The position numbers and the translations under genes were made by a program. Below, piece after piece: positions 1-8,921 of a DNA stretch of 56,027 bases. Numbering within the stretch: position 1 is the first letter of the stretch; every line of letters starts with the position of its first letter. The stretch is from the NCBI GenBank assembly GCA_964465065.1, contig CAYXHZ010000016.1:1-56027 (forward strand). The letters are read 5' to 3'. The notes under the pieces were generated by a model. That model did not search any database, had not been told where the DNA came from, and was given only the letters and a program-made list of their open reading frames with translations. This stretch comes from CAYMND01 sp964465065. Its GTDB lineage: Bacteria; Acidobacteriota; Aminicenantia; UBA2199.

Positions 1-24
1 AGGGGCGTATGATCATACGCCCCT
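1..24. repeat. Palindromic repeat copy 1
   Basis: The first 24 bases are a self-complementary sequence (core GGGGCGTATGATCATACGCCCC, flanked by A and T). The same element recurs at 479-502 and, with one changed base, at 558-581. It may continue beyond the left edge of the window. Short G+C-flanked palindromes scattered between genes are typical of REP/BIME-like elements; no transposase is visible here. Confidence 0.8.
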
Positions 25-49
25 ACAGGGCCCGGGGACATACCCCGGG

Positions 50-268
50 TCACGGGGCCACCTCTTTTTCGTTTTCGGGCCGACGGGCGATGCGGATCAG
101 CTGCGGACCGCTGCCGGCGAAGGTCAGCACGAAGCGCCCGCCCTCGTAGATCCACTGCTGGTCGCCGTTGCGGCGGGTGATCAGGCCGGGCTCGCCGAGC
201 AGGCGGCGCACCTCGTCGGGTCTGCTGCCCAGGGTGATGTCGAAATAGGCGTCTTTTTTGTCGGTCAT
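50..268 (-). CDS. Small BamE/SmpA-like domain protein
   Basis: This 72-residue protein has a stretch at about residues 12-50 (GSRPDEVRRLLGEPGLITRR, then QQWIYEGGRFVLTF) that resembles the SmpA/OmlA (BamE) fold: a helix with a V..LLGEP turn, then strands with a W.Y motif. BamE proteins are outer-membrane lipoproteins of the beta-barrel assembly machine, but this one has no signal peptide or lipobox and looks cytoplasmic, so only the fold can be suggested. The start is backed by GGAG about 7 nt upstream. It stands alone, next to palindromic repeats, with no partner gene visible to the left. It could equally be an uncharacterised small protein. Confidence 0.55.
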   Translation of the reverse strand: MTDKKDAYFDITLGSRPDEVRRLLGEPGLITRRNGDQQWIYEGGRFVLTFAGSGPQLIRIARRPENEKEVAP

Positions 269-478
269 GGCGTCTCCGCCCTTGTGCTAACAAGAACGAT
301 GCCAGGAAAAGGAGTCAGACGACATTTGGGTGATGATTTAAAATAATAGTTTTATATAGGATGTATGCGAATCATTTTCGTGCGGGTTCCAGACGGTTTC
401 CGGAAAGAAAAAGTATAAACTGCGGTTCAGTATAAACTGTCCGGGTGTCACCTTTTATATAGGTAGGTTGTGGATTGC

Positions 479-502
479 AGGGGCGTATGATCATACGCCC
501 CT
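479..502. repeat. Palindromic repeat copy 2
   Basis: This is an exact copy of the 24-base palindrome at 1-24. It is perfectly self-complementary, so either strand could form an 11-12 bp hairpin or cruciform. Confidence 0.85.
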
Positions 503-557
503 ACCCGCGACAAATGATGACCCGGCTGGGTTTCGCCATTGGCATATGGCGTTTTGT

Positions 558-581
558 CGGGGCATATGATCATACGCCCCT
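558..581. repeat. Palindromic repeat copy 3, one base changed
   Basis: The core is GGGGCATATGATCATACGCCCC at 559-580, differing from the other copies by G to A in the left arm. The arm change gives A.C on the plus strand and G.T on the minus strand, so the minus-strand RNA would keep its pairing. It lies about 95 bases before the FHA activator. Confidence 0.8.
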
Positions 582-639
582 ACCTGTCCATCTCCAGATC
601 GTTCGTTCCGGCACCTTCTGCCGCACCCTCTGCATCGTC

Positions 640-668
640 TTCCTTCTCGATTCACACTGGCATATAAT
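640..668 (+). promoter_or_regulatory. Promoter with perfect -10, leaderless arrangement
   Basis: A perfect TATAAT lies at 663-668, with a weak TTCCTT at 640-645 and a 17 bp spacer. Only six bases separate the -10 from the ATG at 675, and no Shine-Dalgarno sequence is present. Transcription would begin at or next to the start codon. Confidence 0.6.
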
Positions 669-674
669 CAGCCC

Positions 675-2462
675 ATGCGCTACCTGATGTACTACAAGGA
701 CGGTTACATGAAGAAATTCCCGCTGAGCGGAGAGCGGGTGACCATCGGCCGCGGCCGCGGCTGCGACATCGTTCTGGACGATCCGTCCGTGTCGCGCCGG
801 CACTGCCGCATCGAGATCGGCGCCGATCACATCCGCCTGGTGAACGAGAAGTCCAAGAACGGTACCACCGTCGACCGGCAGCCGGTCGAAGAGGCGATGC
901 TGGCCCTCAACCAGTCTTTCGGCGTCGGCGGCCACGAGTTTTTCTACAAGGAGGGGGATGTCGACGAGTTCCGGCTCAGCCCCGAACTGGCCTGGATGTC
1001 CAGTCACCTGCTCCGCCCCCGCCGCGACGCCCTGAGCGAGCCCGAGACCCGCGAAGACGGCGAAAAGTACACTGCCCTGCTCGACGAAATCACAGCCCAG
1101 GCTTTGCTCTGCGACCAGGGTGACGATTTCCTGTCGGCCCTGACCGCCTCCCTGTCCGGTCTGTTCGCCGGCTGCGCCCTGCTGCTGGAGCGGGACCGGC
1201 AGCGCCTGGTCCTGTTCAACCAGACCCTGCTGAGCAGCGAGCGTATGGCCGTCCTGGAGCTTCCCGGCGAACCCGAGGGCCGACTGGTTCTGGATACCGG
1301 GGCGCTGTTCTATCGCCGCTACCGGCCGCAACAGGCCGCGCCGGGCTTCGCGCTGCTGCTGCTGCACGGCCAGCGCCTGCCCCACTGCGGCGGACCGGCC
1401 GATTCTTTCTTTGCCAAGCTGGCCCACCTGATCCTGTTCAACGCGCGCCAGACCCCCGATCTGCCCGATTCCGACCAGGGCTTGATTTTCGAGGGCGGCG
1501 GGGTGCAGATCGTCGGCCGCAGCGCCGCCATCAGGCAGACGGCGGCCATGATGCGCAAGATCGCCCCCAAGCAGAACTTCATCCTGATCATGGGCGAAAA
1601 CGGCACCGGCAAGGAATTGTTCGCGCGCATGATCCATCACCTGTCGGGCCGCAAGCGCTACCTGGCCATCAACTGCGCGGCCATTCCGGCTCCGCTCCTG
1701 GAGAGCGAATTGTTCGGCTACGAGGCCGGAGCCTTCACCGACGCCCGGCAACGGCGCATCGGCAAGATGGAGGAGGCTTCAGGGGGCACGCTGGTGCTGG
1801 ACGAAATCGGCGATATGCCGGCCGAAATACAGGCCAAACTGTTGCGGGCCATCCAGGAACGCGCCCTGACCCGTCTGGGCGGCAGCGCGCTGATCCCGCT
1901 CGACCTGCGCATCATCGCCATGACCAACCGCGACCTCTACCGCCTGGTGGAGGAGGGACGCTTCCGTCAGGACCTCTTCTTCCGCCTGCGGGTTCATGAA
2001 TTCACCATTCCGCCGCTGCGGGAACGTTCCGAGGACATCGTGCCGCTGGTCTGGCATTTCACCCGTCTGTACGCGCAGCGCAACGGCATCAACCCGGCCG
2101 GTTTCTCCGAATCGGCCAGCGTCTGCCTGCGCGCCTACCCCTGGCCGGGCAACATCCGCGAGCTGGAAAACGAGATCGCCCGCATCATGGAAATCGTCGA
2201 CGAGGGCGAGACCATCAGCGATCACCACCTGCTGCCCTCGATCCGCAATGCGGCGGGCCGTGCCGATGCTCCGACCCGGACCGGCGGCCAATACCGCAGC
2301 CGTGTCCAGGCCTCCGAACGCGACGAGCTGCAGAAGCTGCTGAGCCGGCACGGCGGCAACAAGTTGCGCTCGGCCCGGGAGGCCGGCATGAGTTATCAGG
2401 GTTTTCTGAAAAAGCTGAAACGGCTGGGCATCGGCGGCCCGGCTGGCGGAGCCGGGCGGTGA
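675..2462 (+). CDS. FHA-domain sigma-54-dependent transcription activator
   Basis: This is a 595-residue bacterial enhancer-binding protein. Residues about 1-90 form an FHA domain with its invariant residues visible (G25-R26, S40, H43, N62-G63), which should bind phospho-threonine. Residues about 130-275 resemble a worn GAF domain. The AAA+ domain has Walker A GENGTGKE (about 307-314), the sigma-54 contact loop as GAFTDA (352-357, not GAFTGA) and Walker B LVLDEIGD (about 373-380). The C-terminus (about 555-590) is a Fis-type helix-turn-helix. There is no receiver domain, so control probably comes through FHA binding. The stop overlaps the GTG of the kinase gene. The start codon follows TATAAT by six bases, without a ribosome site. 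Its target promoters are unknown. Confidence 0.93.
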   Translation: MRYLMYYKDGYMKKFPLSGERVTIGRGRGCDIVLDDPSVSRRHCRIEIGADHIRLVNEKSKNGTTVDRQPVEEAMLALNQSFGVGGHEFFYKEGDVDEFRLSPELAWMSSHLLRPRRDALSEPETREDGEKYTALLDEITAQALLCDQGDDFLSALTASLSGLFAGCALLLERDRQRLVLFNQTLLSSERMAVLELPGEPEGRLVLDTGALFYRRYRPQQAAPGFALLLLHGQRLPHCGGPADSFFAKLAHLILFNARQTPDLPDSDQGLIFEGGGVQIVGRSAAIRQTAAMMRKIAPKQNFILIMGENGTGKELFARMIHHLSGRKRYLAINCAAIPAPLLESELFGYEAGAFTDARQRRIGKMEEASGGTLVLDEIGDMPAEIQAKLLRAIQERALTRLGGSALIPLDLRIIAMTNRDLYRLVEEGRFRQDLFFRLRVHEFTIPPLRERSEDIVPLVWHFTRLYAQRNGINPAGFSESASVCLRAYPWPGNIRELENEIARIMEIVDEGETISDHHLLPSIRNAAGRADAPTRTGGQYRSRVQASERDELQKLLSRHGGNKLRSAREAGMSYQGFLKKLKRLGIGGPAGGAGR

Positions 2463-5400
2463 AACCCGGCCCGAGGCTGGCTGCGGCCGGACTCTTGTGG
2501 CTGAGCTGCGGACTGGCGGCCATCGCCCCGCAGCTGCCGCTGCGCCAGTGCGTGCGCGACCTGTGGCAGAGCGAGCGCGGTCTGCCGCAAAACTCGGTCC
2601 AGGCCATGATCCAGAGCCGCGACGGTTATGTCTGGCTGGCCACCCAGGAGGGCCTGGCCCGCTTCGATGGTCTGCGCTTCAGCCTCTTTTCGCGGGCCAG
2701 CCATCCGCAGATTCCCTTCAGTTACATCCGTTCACTGGTTGAAGACCGTCAGGGCCGGGTCTGGGCCGGCACCAACGAGGGCGGGCTCTTTTGCATCAGC
2801 CAAGAGGGCGAGGTGAGCGCCTGGCCGGAGCTCCTGCCCGGGGACTTGCGTTCGCTCTGCCTGGACAAGACGGGACGGATCTGGATCGGTTTGGCTCAGG
2901 GCGGCCTGGCCTGTCTGAACGAGGGCAAGATCCGCCTCTGGAGTGCGGCGCAGGGTTTCCCGGGCGAGCAGGTTCTGGCCTTGTGCCTCGACGATCAGGA
3001 CCGGGTGCTGGCCGGAACCAATCGCGGCGTCTTTTACGCCGAAGCTCCGTTCGCCCCCTGGCCGGGGAACGCCCACTTGCCTTCCCGGCAGGTCTCCTCG
3101 CTGCTCGCCGGCCCGTCCGGCGAGCTGTGGGTCGGCACCCGCAGCGGGCTGCTGCACTGGGATCGTGGCCGGGTCCGCCTGTACGATGAGGCCAGCGGTT
3201 TGGGCTTCGACTGGGTGTGGTGCCTGCTGTGCGACCGCTACGGCACCGTCTGGGTGGGCAGCAACGGCGGCGGTCTGGCCCGCATCCACCAGGGACAGGT
3301 GTGCGAACGCCTGACCCTGGCCGAGGGCCTGCACGACAACGGGGTATGGTCCCTGCTCGAGGATCGCGAGGACGGTCTGTGGGTGGGCGGCAACGGCGGC
3401 GGCCTGGCCCGCTACCGGTCGGGGCGTTTCGTCAACCTGGGCAGTGACGAGGGCCTGGGCAGCGGTCCCTATTCGGCGGTCTGCGAGGACGAGGCCGGCC
3501 GCCTGTGGGTCGGCACCTGGTGGGACGGCTGCTACATCGTCGACGCCGGCTCCGTCCGCCATCTGACCACGCTCGACGGTCTTCCCGACAACAATATCAG
3601 TTCCCTGTGCGCCGACGGCCGGGGCGGCATGTGGATCGGCACCGACAACGGCGGTGTCCTGCACCTGGGCGCCGACGGCCGGCGCACGCTGCTCGACAGC
3701 GGCAACGGGCTGGCCCACAACGAAGTGTACTCCCTGGTCCTGGCCGGCGACGGCAGCCTGTGGGTGGGCAGCCTGGGCGGCGTGCAAGGCTGGCGCGACG
3801 GCTCCTGGCTGCCGCCTGTCCCCGGCCTGGAAGGGGTGGGGGCGCGCTGCCTGCTGACCCAGGCCGACGGCGGTCTGTGGATCGGCAGCGAGGGCCGGGG
3901 GCTCTGTCATTGGCACGACGGCCGCCTGCGCCGCTGGACTCCGGCCCAAGGCCTGCCCAGCAACAAGATCTTCGCCTTGTGCGACGACGGTCGGGGCGGC
4001 CTGTGGATCGGCACCCAGGGCGGCGGGATCAGCCATCTCGACGGCCAGGGCCGGCTGCTGGGCGAGGCGCTGCCGCAACTGAGCGGCAGTCCGGTCTTTC
4101 AGATTCTGGTCGACGGCCAAAACGGTTTGTGGCTCAGCGGCAACCGCGGTCTGACGGTGCTCGACGCCGTCCAGGCGAACGAGCTGCTGGCGCACCGGCC
4201 GCTGAACGGGCCGGTGCGCTTGCTGGGCCGGGCCGACGGCATGGTCAGCGAGGAATGCTGCGGCGGGTTCCAGCCGGCCGGCTGCCGCACCCGCGACGGC
4301 CGCTTGTGCTGGCCGACCCTGAAATCTCTGGCTATCGTCGAACCCGGTCAGGAGCTGCGCAATTCCCAGCCGCCGCTTCTGCAGGTCGAAGAACTCCGCG
4401 CCGACGGACTCTCCCGGCGGGTTCAGGACGGTGTCGCCTTTCCGGCGGGCACGCGCTCGATCACCATCCGCTTCGCGGCCGTCAGTCACAACAATCCGCA
4501 ACGGGTCCGCTGCCGGCACCGCCTGGATGGCTTCGATCCGGACTGGGTCCAGGCCGATCCGCCTCTGTCGCGGCTGATCAGCTACACCAACCTGCCCCCG
4601 GGGAGTTATCGTCTGCGGCTGCAGGCCGAAAACGAGGACGGGGTGGGCAGCGTGAATTTCCCGGGGCTGGCGTTCACGGTGCGGCCCTTTTTCTACCAGA
4701 CTCTGCCGTTCCGGCTGCTCCTGCTGGTTTTCTTCATGATCGCCTCCTATTTTCTGGTGGGCGGGATCAAACGCTATTTTTTTCTGCTGACCTTCTGGCG
4801 CAAGTCGCGCCTGGTCGGCGCCTATCAACTGGAGCAGGCGCTGGGTTACGGCGGCAGCTCCACCGTCTACCGGGCCCGGCACCTGCTGGTGCGTTCCCGG
4901 GTGGTGGCCCTCAAGCTGCTCAAGGAGGAGTACGCCCGGGATCCGGTTCAGAGCCGTCGTTTCCGCCAGGAGGCGGCGCTGATCGACCGCATCAGCCATC
5001 CCAACATCGTGCGCGTCATCGAGCGCGGCACGCATGGCGGCACCTTCTACCTGGCCATGGAGTACCTGCCGGGCCAGACCCTGGCCGAGCGTCTGCAGCA
5101 GAGCGGTCCGCTGCCGCTTCCGGAAGTTCTGGCCATCCTGCGTCAGATCGCCTCGGCCCTGGATTTCCTCCATGACCGGGGCATCGTGCACCGCGATCTC
5201 AAACCGCGCAACATCATGCTGGTCAGCGGCGATGATGGAGATATACTGGTGAAACTGCTCGATTTCGGCATCGCCAAGGCCCCGGACCACAGCGACATGA
5301 CCCAGACCGGTATCGTCATGGGTACCTTGGCCTACCTGTCTCCCGAACAGGTGCAGCAGGGGCACAGCGGCCCGGCGGCCGACCTGTACGCGTTGGGGGT

Positions 5401-5614
5401 CATCGCCTTCGAGATGCTGACCGGGCGCCTGCCCTATGCGGCCACAGCCGGGGCGGCCCTGATGCGGGAAATCGTTTCGCTGCCGTGCCCGTCTCCCGTC
5501 GGCCCGCGTTCCGACTGTCCCGATACGCTGGCCGGTCTGATCCTGGACATGCTGGCCAAGGATCCCGCCCCAAGACCGACGGCCAAACAGCTGCGGCAGC
5601 GCCTGGAAAACTGA
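2459..5614 (+). CDS. Propeller-sensor transmembrane Ser/Thr protein kinase
   Basis: This 1051-residue membrane kinase starts with a signal peptide (about 1-24). About twelve two-component-type propeller repeats follow, each with a W.G....GL core (for example LWVGSLGGV and LWIGTQGGG), to about residue 590. A Y_Y_Y-like beta-sandwich spans about 650-740 and one membrane helix about 748-772. A cytoplasmic Ser/Thr kinase fills 789-1050: P-loop GYGGSS near 795, Lys819, HRDLKPRN with Asp913, DFG at 935-937 and an SPE motif. All catalytic residues are present. This sensor normally feeds histidine kinases, so a Ser/Thr kinase output is unusual. The GTG start overlaps the activator's TGA, implying coupled translation. 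The neighbouring FHA protein is the obvious substrate or effector; that link is inferred. Confidence 0.93.
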   Translation: MKPGPRLAAAGLLWLSCGLAAIAPQLPLRQCVRDLWQSERGLPQNSVQAMIQSRDGYVWLATQEGLARFDGLRFSLFSRASHPQIPFSYIRSLVEDRQGRVWAGTNEGGLFCISQEGEVSAWPELLPGDLRSLCLDKTGRIWIGLAQGGLACLNEGKIRLWSAAQGFPGEQVLALCLDDQDRVLAGTNRGVFYAEAPFAPWPGNAHLPSRQVSSLLAGPSGELWVGTRSGLLHWDRGRVRLYDEASGLGFDWVWCLLCDRYGTVWVGSNGGGLARIHQGQVCERLTLAEGLHDNGVWSLLEDREDGLWVGGNGGGLARYRSGRFVNLGSDEGLGSGPYSAVCEDEAGRLWVGTWWDGCYIVDAGSVRHLTTLDGLPDNNISSLCADGRGGMWIGTDNGGVLHLGADGRRTLLDSGNGLAHNEVYSLVLAGDGSLWVGSLGGVQGWRDGSWLPPVPGLEGVGARCLLTQADGGLWIGSEGRGLCHWHDGRLRRWTPAQGLPSNKIFALCDDGRGGLWIGTQGGGISHLDGQGRLLGEALPQLSGSPVFQILVDGQNGLWLSGNRGLTVLDAVQANELLAHRPLNGPVRLLGRADGMVSEECCGGFQPAGCRTRDGRLCWPTLKSLAIVEPGQELRNSQPPLLQVEELRADGLSRRVQDGVAFPAGTRSITIRFAAVSHNNPQRVRCRHRLDGFDPDWVQADPPLSRLISYTNLPPGSYRLRLQAENEDGVGSVNFPGLAFTVRPFFYQTLPFRLLLLVFFMIASYFLVGGIKRYFFLLTFWRKSRLVGAYQLEQALGYGGSSTVYRARHLLVRSRVVALKLLKEEYARDPVQSRRFRQEAALIDRISHPNIVRVIERGTHGGTFYLAMEYLPGQTLAERLQQSGPLPLPEVLAILRQIASALDFLHDRGIVHRDLKPRNIMLVSGDDGDILVKLLDFGIAKAPDHSDMTQTGIVMGTLAYLSPEQVQQGHSGPAADLYALGVIAFEMLTGRLPYAATAGAALMREIVSLPCPSPVGPRSDCPDTLAGLILDMLAKDPAPRPTAKQLRQRLEN

Positions 5615-5671
5615 CAAGTTTGCAAATATCTGAGCTCGGCGCTGAAGAATCGGCAATATGGGCGCAGACGG

Positions 5672-5700
5672 ATGACAAGCGGCGCCGGTTGTGGTATCTT
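5672..5700 (+). promoter_or_regulatory. Promoter with extended -10
   Basis: ATGACA (5672-5677), 17 bp, then TATCTT (5695-5700) preceded by TGG, an extended -10. It gives a leader of about 37 bases before the aminotransferase ATG. Confidence 0.6.
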
Positions 5701-5743
5701 GGCGGGTTAACGGTTCAGAAACGACTGCCCAGAGGTGATCACC

Positions 5744-7057
5744 ATGACTATGCCCGACATGTCCGAATACTACAAGGGACGCCATCCTTCGTCCATCCGT
5801 ATGGCCCAGATCAAATTCATGGAGCGGACGGACGGCGTGCAGGCCATCAACACGGCCATCGGCAACGTCTCGCTGCCGGCCCACCCGGCCATGCAGCAGC
5901 GCATGTTCAACCTGGGAGCTGCCGACAGTCCGTTCCGCAACGGTGTCATCAAATATACGGCTTCGGTGGGCGAAAAAGAAACCAATCAGGCGGTGCTCAA
6001 CATCATCGCCTCCAGCGGATTTTCGACCCAGGGTCTCCATTCGCAGATCACCAACGGCGGCAGCCAGGCCATGGAATTGGTCATCCTGGGCGTCTGCGGT
6101 CCGGCCGGCAGTCCGGAGCGTCCCCTGCTGCTCATCGACGCCGCCTATACGAATTACACCGCCTTCGCCAAACGAGTCGGCCGGCGGACCGTGTCGGTCT
6201 CGCGTAGCCTGGGTGCCGACGGCAAGTTTTCTCTGCCTTCGCTCGCGGAAATCGAACGCAAGATCCAGCAGGAGAAACCGTCCGCCCTGGTGGTCATCCC
6301 CTACGACAACCCGACAGGTCATTTCTACGATATCGACACCTTCCGGCAGCTGGCCGGTCTGTGTGTCAAGTACAACATGTGGCTGATCAGCGACGAGGCC
6401 TACCGCGAGCTGCTGTACATCGACGACGCCCACGTGAGCAGTGTCTGGGCGTTGACGGAGGCCGAAGTGCCGGGTATCGGCGGCCGACGTATCAGCATCG
6501 AGACGGCCTCCAAGGTCTGGAACGCCTGCGGTCTGCGCATCGGCGCCCTGGTCACCGACAATCTGGAATTCCATAAGAAATGCGTGGCCGAAAGCACGGC
6601 GGATTTGTGCGCCAGCGCCATCGGCCAGTACATCTTCGCCGCCCTGGCCCATGAAAGCCATCCGGACCTCAGGGCCTGGTACAAGAAACAGCGCGATTAC
6701 TATTTCGATATGCTGCAACCCGTCACCGACGGTATCCGCAACCTTCTCCCCGGGGTGATCATGTCCAGTCCCGACGCCTCCATCTACTCTGTCATCGATG
6801 TCCGCGCCGTCGCCAAACCGGGCTTCGACGCCATGGAGTTCGTCATGTATTGCGCCAGCAAAGGCAAGGTGCGGGTGCAGGATCAGGATCTGACCCTGCT
6901 CGTTTCGCCGATGAGCGGCTTTTACAGCGTACCGGCCGGCCAGCCCAACCCGGGCAGGACGCAGATGCGCATCGCCTACGTCGAGACTTCGGAACGCATG
7001 AAGCTGGTGCCTCTGCTTTTCGCCGAGCTGTTCAAACAGTACGAAGCGCAGCGCTGA
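5744..7057 (+). CDS. PLP-dependent class I/II aminotransferase
   Basis: This is a 437-residue fold-type I aminotransferase. Visible landmarks are the DNPTGHFYD segment (about residues 187-195, the family's NPTG), SDEAYRELLY (the cofactor-binding Asp/Tyr region) and ETASKVWNACGLRIGA, whose Lys would hold pyridoxal phosphate and whose Arg lies in the usual GLR context. The substrate cannot be fixed; aspartate/aromatic-type enzymes are closest by motif. The ATG at 5744 is preferred over the in-frame GTG at 5735 because AGAGG sits 8 bases before it. It has its own promoter and is not in an operon with the kinase upstream, despite the short gap. Its convergent neighbour ends only 13 bases away. 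Confidence 0.9.
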   Translation: MTMPDMSEYYKGRHPSSIRMAQIKFMERTDGVQAINTAIGNVSLPAHPAMQQRMFNLGAADSPFRNGVIKYTASVGEKETNQAVLNIIASSGFSTQGLHSQITNGGSQAMELVILGVCGPAGSPERPLLLIDAAYTNYTAFAKRVGRRTVSVSRSLGADGKFSLPSLAEIERKIQQEKPSALVVIPYDNPTGHFYDIDTFRQLAGLCVKYNMWLISDEAYRELLYIDDAHVSSVWALTEAEVPGIGGRRISIETASKVWNACGLRIGALVTDNLEFHKKCVAESTADLCASAIGQYIFAALAHESHPDLRAWYKKQRDYYFDMLQPVTDGIRNLLPGVIMSSPDASIYSVIDVRAVAKPGFDAMEFVMYCASKGKVRVQDQDLTLLVSPMSGFYSVPAGQPNPGRTQMRIAYVETSERMKLVPLLFAELFKQYEAQR

Positions 7058-7070
7058 ACGGCGGAGTCGG

Positions 7071-8876
7071 TCACAAGAGTTTCTTCGCTTCCGGGACGGG
7101 CCCGGTCACAGGCAGGATCGGCGGCGATTGCCTGGCGGTGGTCCCGTCCGGCAGATCGCTGGTCCGTCCCTCGGCGTCCTGACAGGTCACCGTATACTCG
7201 TAGTCGTAAAAGCTGTTCTTCAGGCTGCGGTCCAGAAATTCGTTGCTGGCGGCGCGGTCCACTTGGGTCAGAAAAGTGTAGGTGCTTTGGCCCTTTAGGC
7301 GGCGGAAGATGTTGTACAGGGTGACATTGAACCCCAGGTTTTCATTCTCCGGATTGTTGTTCCAGGTGATCCGGTAGTAGTGTTCGGTGGAGAAAAGATT
7401 GCGATTCTGGTGGTAAGTGCCGGCGATGTCGAGCGGAGGCTGCATGCCGTAGACCGTGACCAGCGCGCTGGCTGTGGCCGTGTCGCCGTCGTCGTCGCTG
7501 ACCTTGAGCTGGATCGAATGACTGCCCGGTTTCTGGAAAATATGGCTGAATTTGGATTTGTTGCTGCTGCCGCCGTCGCTCAGAGTCCAGGCGTAGGCGG
7601 CGATCTTGCCGTCGGAGTCGCTGGAATCGCTGCCGTCCAGGCTGACGGTCAGCGGGTAGATGCCCGAGCTGGGGTCTAGCTTGATCCGGGCCAGCGGCGG
7701 TTTGTTGGGTTCGGGTTCGGGATCGTCCGGGTCGGAGCCGAACCCGTCGCCGTAGGCGATGCAGGCCCGGTTGGGGGAATCGCAGCGGTTGTACCAGGAC
7801 GTGGCCAGGCCCAGAGCTGCCGATTGGGCGAGATCCGGCGTGCGCGGACAGTTGGCTCCGGCCAGGGTGCCGCCGTTGCCCCAGCTGTCGCCGCCCAGGT
7901 AGTTTTTGATCCAGACATTGCCGTCGTCGGCCACGTAGCTCAGGTAGAGGACGCCCTGGTGGTAGACCATACCGGTGTAGTAGTGCAGGTGGTCGTAGGA
8001 ACCGTGGGCGATGCGGTGATTCGCGCCGTGGCTGGCGCTGGCGCCGCTGTAGGCGATCGCCCGGCCCCAGTGGTACTTGTCGCTGTAGTTGTACCACTGC
8101 ACGAAAACCTGGGAACCGTCAGGTTTGACGGCTATATTGGGTAGGAAGCGCCAGGCGTTGCCGTTGCTGAGGTTGACGGCCGTCTGCCAGGCTCCGTTGA
8201 CGGTGCGGTTGTAGAAGGCTTCGATGATCTCGGCCTCTCCGATCTGGGTCTTCTGCTGCCAGGCGGCGTACAGGTTGCCGGAATCGTCGCTGACGATGCG
8301 TACCCGGCCGCTCCAGTAGGTTTGCTTGGAGGCGTTGGTTTTGCCGCCCCAGCTGCCGTTGCTGCACTGGCGGACCATGATTTCGCCGTTGGCCTGACTG
8401 GGGATCCACTCCTCCCAGGCCACGGTGACGATATTGCCGTCCAGCTTGTAGCAGATGTCGGGGAACATGGCCAGACCGGACTGGACGGTGACGGGACTGG
8501 TGAAGGCGCTGCCATTGAAGCGGGAATAGAGGATGCTGTGGTTGTGCTCGCTGCTGCCGGCCGACCAGACCACGTGGAACTGGTTGCCGGCTCCGCCGAC
8601 GACCCGGGGCCAGGTGCCGGGCAAGCTCTGGCCGGGGATCTCGCTGACCGATCCCCAGCCGCTGCCGACGGTGTAGATCCGGGCCAGGATGCGGTTGGTC
8701 GATTCGTTCCACCAGACCGTCATGATCTGGCCGTTCTGGTTGATGCCCAGGCTGGGGTGGATGGCGTTGCCGGAGCCGGTGGAGGCCGGCAGGGAGATGA
8801 AATCGAGTTGTGCGCCGAAAGCGGCGGCGGCCAGCAGCACCAAGAGCGGGCCGAAAAAGACACGGTTACGCTTCAT
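7071..8876 (-). CDS. Secreted propeller/PKD-domain protein, paralog A
   Basis: This 601-residue exported protein has a signal peptide (about 1-20, ending AAAFGAQ). Residues about 25-375 contain repeated strands with W-rich motifs (MTVWWNES, FHVVWSAGS, VFVQWYN) that look like sialidase/BNR-type propeller blades. An acidic-proline linker follows, then a PKD domain (about 390-480: ARIKLDPSSGIYPL, DSDGKIAAYAW, VSDDDGD). The C-terminal part (about 485-600) looks like a fibronectin-like beta domain. No catalytic site is recognised; an extracellular binding or structural role is likely. The start at 8876 is chosen for its AGAGGTG site and signal peptide. It is a tandem duplicate of the next minus-strand gene, and each copy has its own promoter. 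Confidence 0.8.
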   Translation of the reverse strand: MKRNRVFFGPLLVLLAAAAFGAQLDFISLPASTGSGNAIHPSLGINQNGQIMTVWWNESTNRILARIYTVGSGWGSVSEIPGQSLPGTWPRVVGGAGNQFHVVWSAGSSEHNHSILYSRFNGSAFTSPVTVQSGLAMFPDICYKLDGNIVTVAWEEWIPSQANGEIMVRQCSNGSWGGKTNASKQTYWSGRVRIVSDDSGNLYAAWQQKTQIGEAEIIEAFYNRTVNGAWQTAVNLSNGNAWRFLPNIAVKPDGSQVFVQWYNYSDKYHWGRAIAYSGASASHGANHRIAHGSYDHLHYYTGMVYHQGVLYLSYVADDGNVWIKNYLGGDSWGNGGTLAGANCPRTPDLAQSAALGLATSWYNRCDSPNRACIAYGDGFGSDPDDPEPEPNKPPLARIKLDPSSGIYPLTVSLDGSDSSDSDGKIAAYAWTLSDGGSSNKSKFSHIFQKPGSHSIQLKVSDDDGDTATASALVTVYGMQPPLDIAGTYHQNRNLFSTEHYYRITWNNNPENENLGFNVTLYNIFRRLKGQSTYTFLTQVDRAASNEFLDRSLKNSFYDYEYTVTCQDAEGRTSDLPDGTTARQSPPILPVTGPVPEAKKLL

Positions 8877-8891
8877 GTTCACCTCTCGGTC

Positions 8892-8921
8892 AGTATGGAT
8901 AATCCGGACATCACTTGTCAA
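8892..8921 (-). promoter_or_regulatory. Promoter of PKD paralog A
   Basis: On the minus strand, TTGACA (8921-8916), 18 bp, CATACT (8897-8892). The predicted start gives a very short leader carrying the AGAGGTG site. Confidence 0.6.

Larger units (their letters stand above)
269..674. other. Intergenic region with two palindromes, no gene
   Basis: This 406-base stretch between divergent genes contains no convincing ORF. Its middle (about 330-470) is A+T-richer than the flanking genes. It contains two copies of the palindrome also seen at position 1, and the promoter of the FHA activator at its right edge. An apparent 70-codon frame across 475-687 reads straight through both palindromes and is not credible. 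Confidence 0.7.

Noticed and set aside
653..675. Sigma-54 promoter before the FHA activator (TGGCATATAATCAGCCC)
   Set aside because: The -24 TGG is present but no GC lies at the -12 position; the TATAAT there is better read as a sigma-70 -10.
2732..6718. A 1328-codon open frame on the minus strand
   Set aside because: It runs antisense to the kinase and aminotransferase genes, has low-complexity Ala/Gln-rich translation and no recognisable domain; it is a shadow of G+C-rich codon bias.
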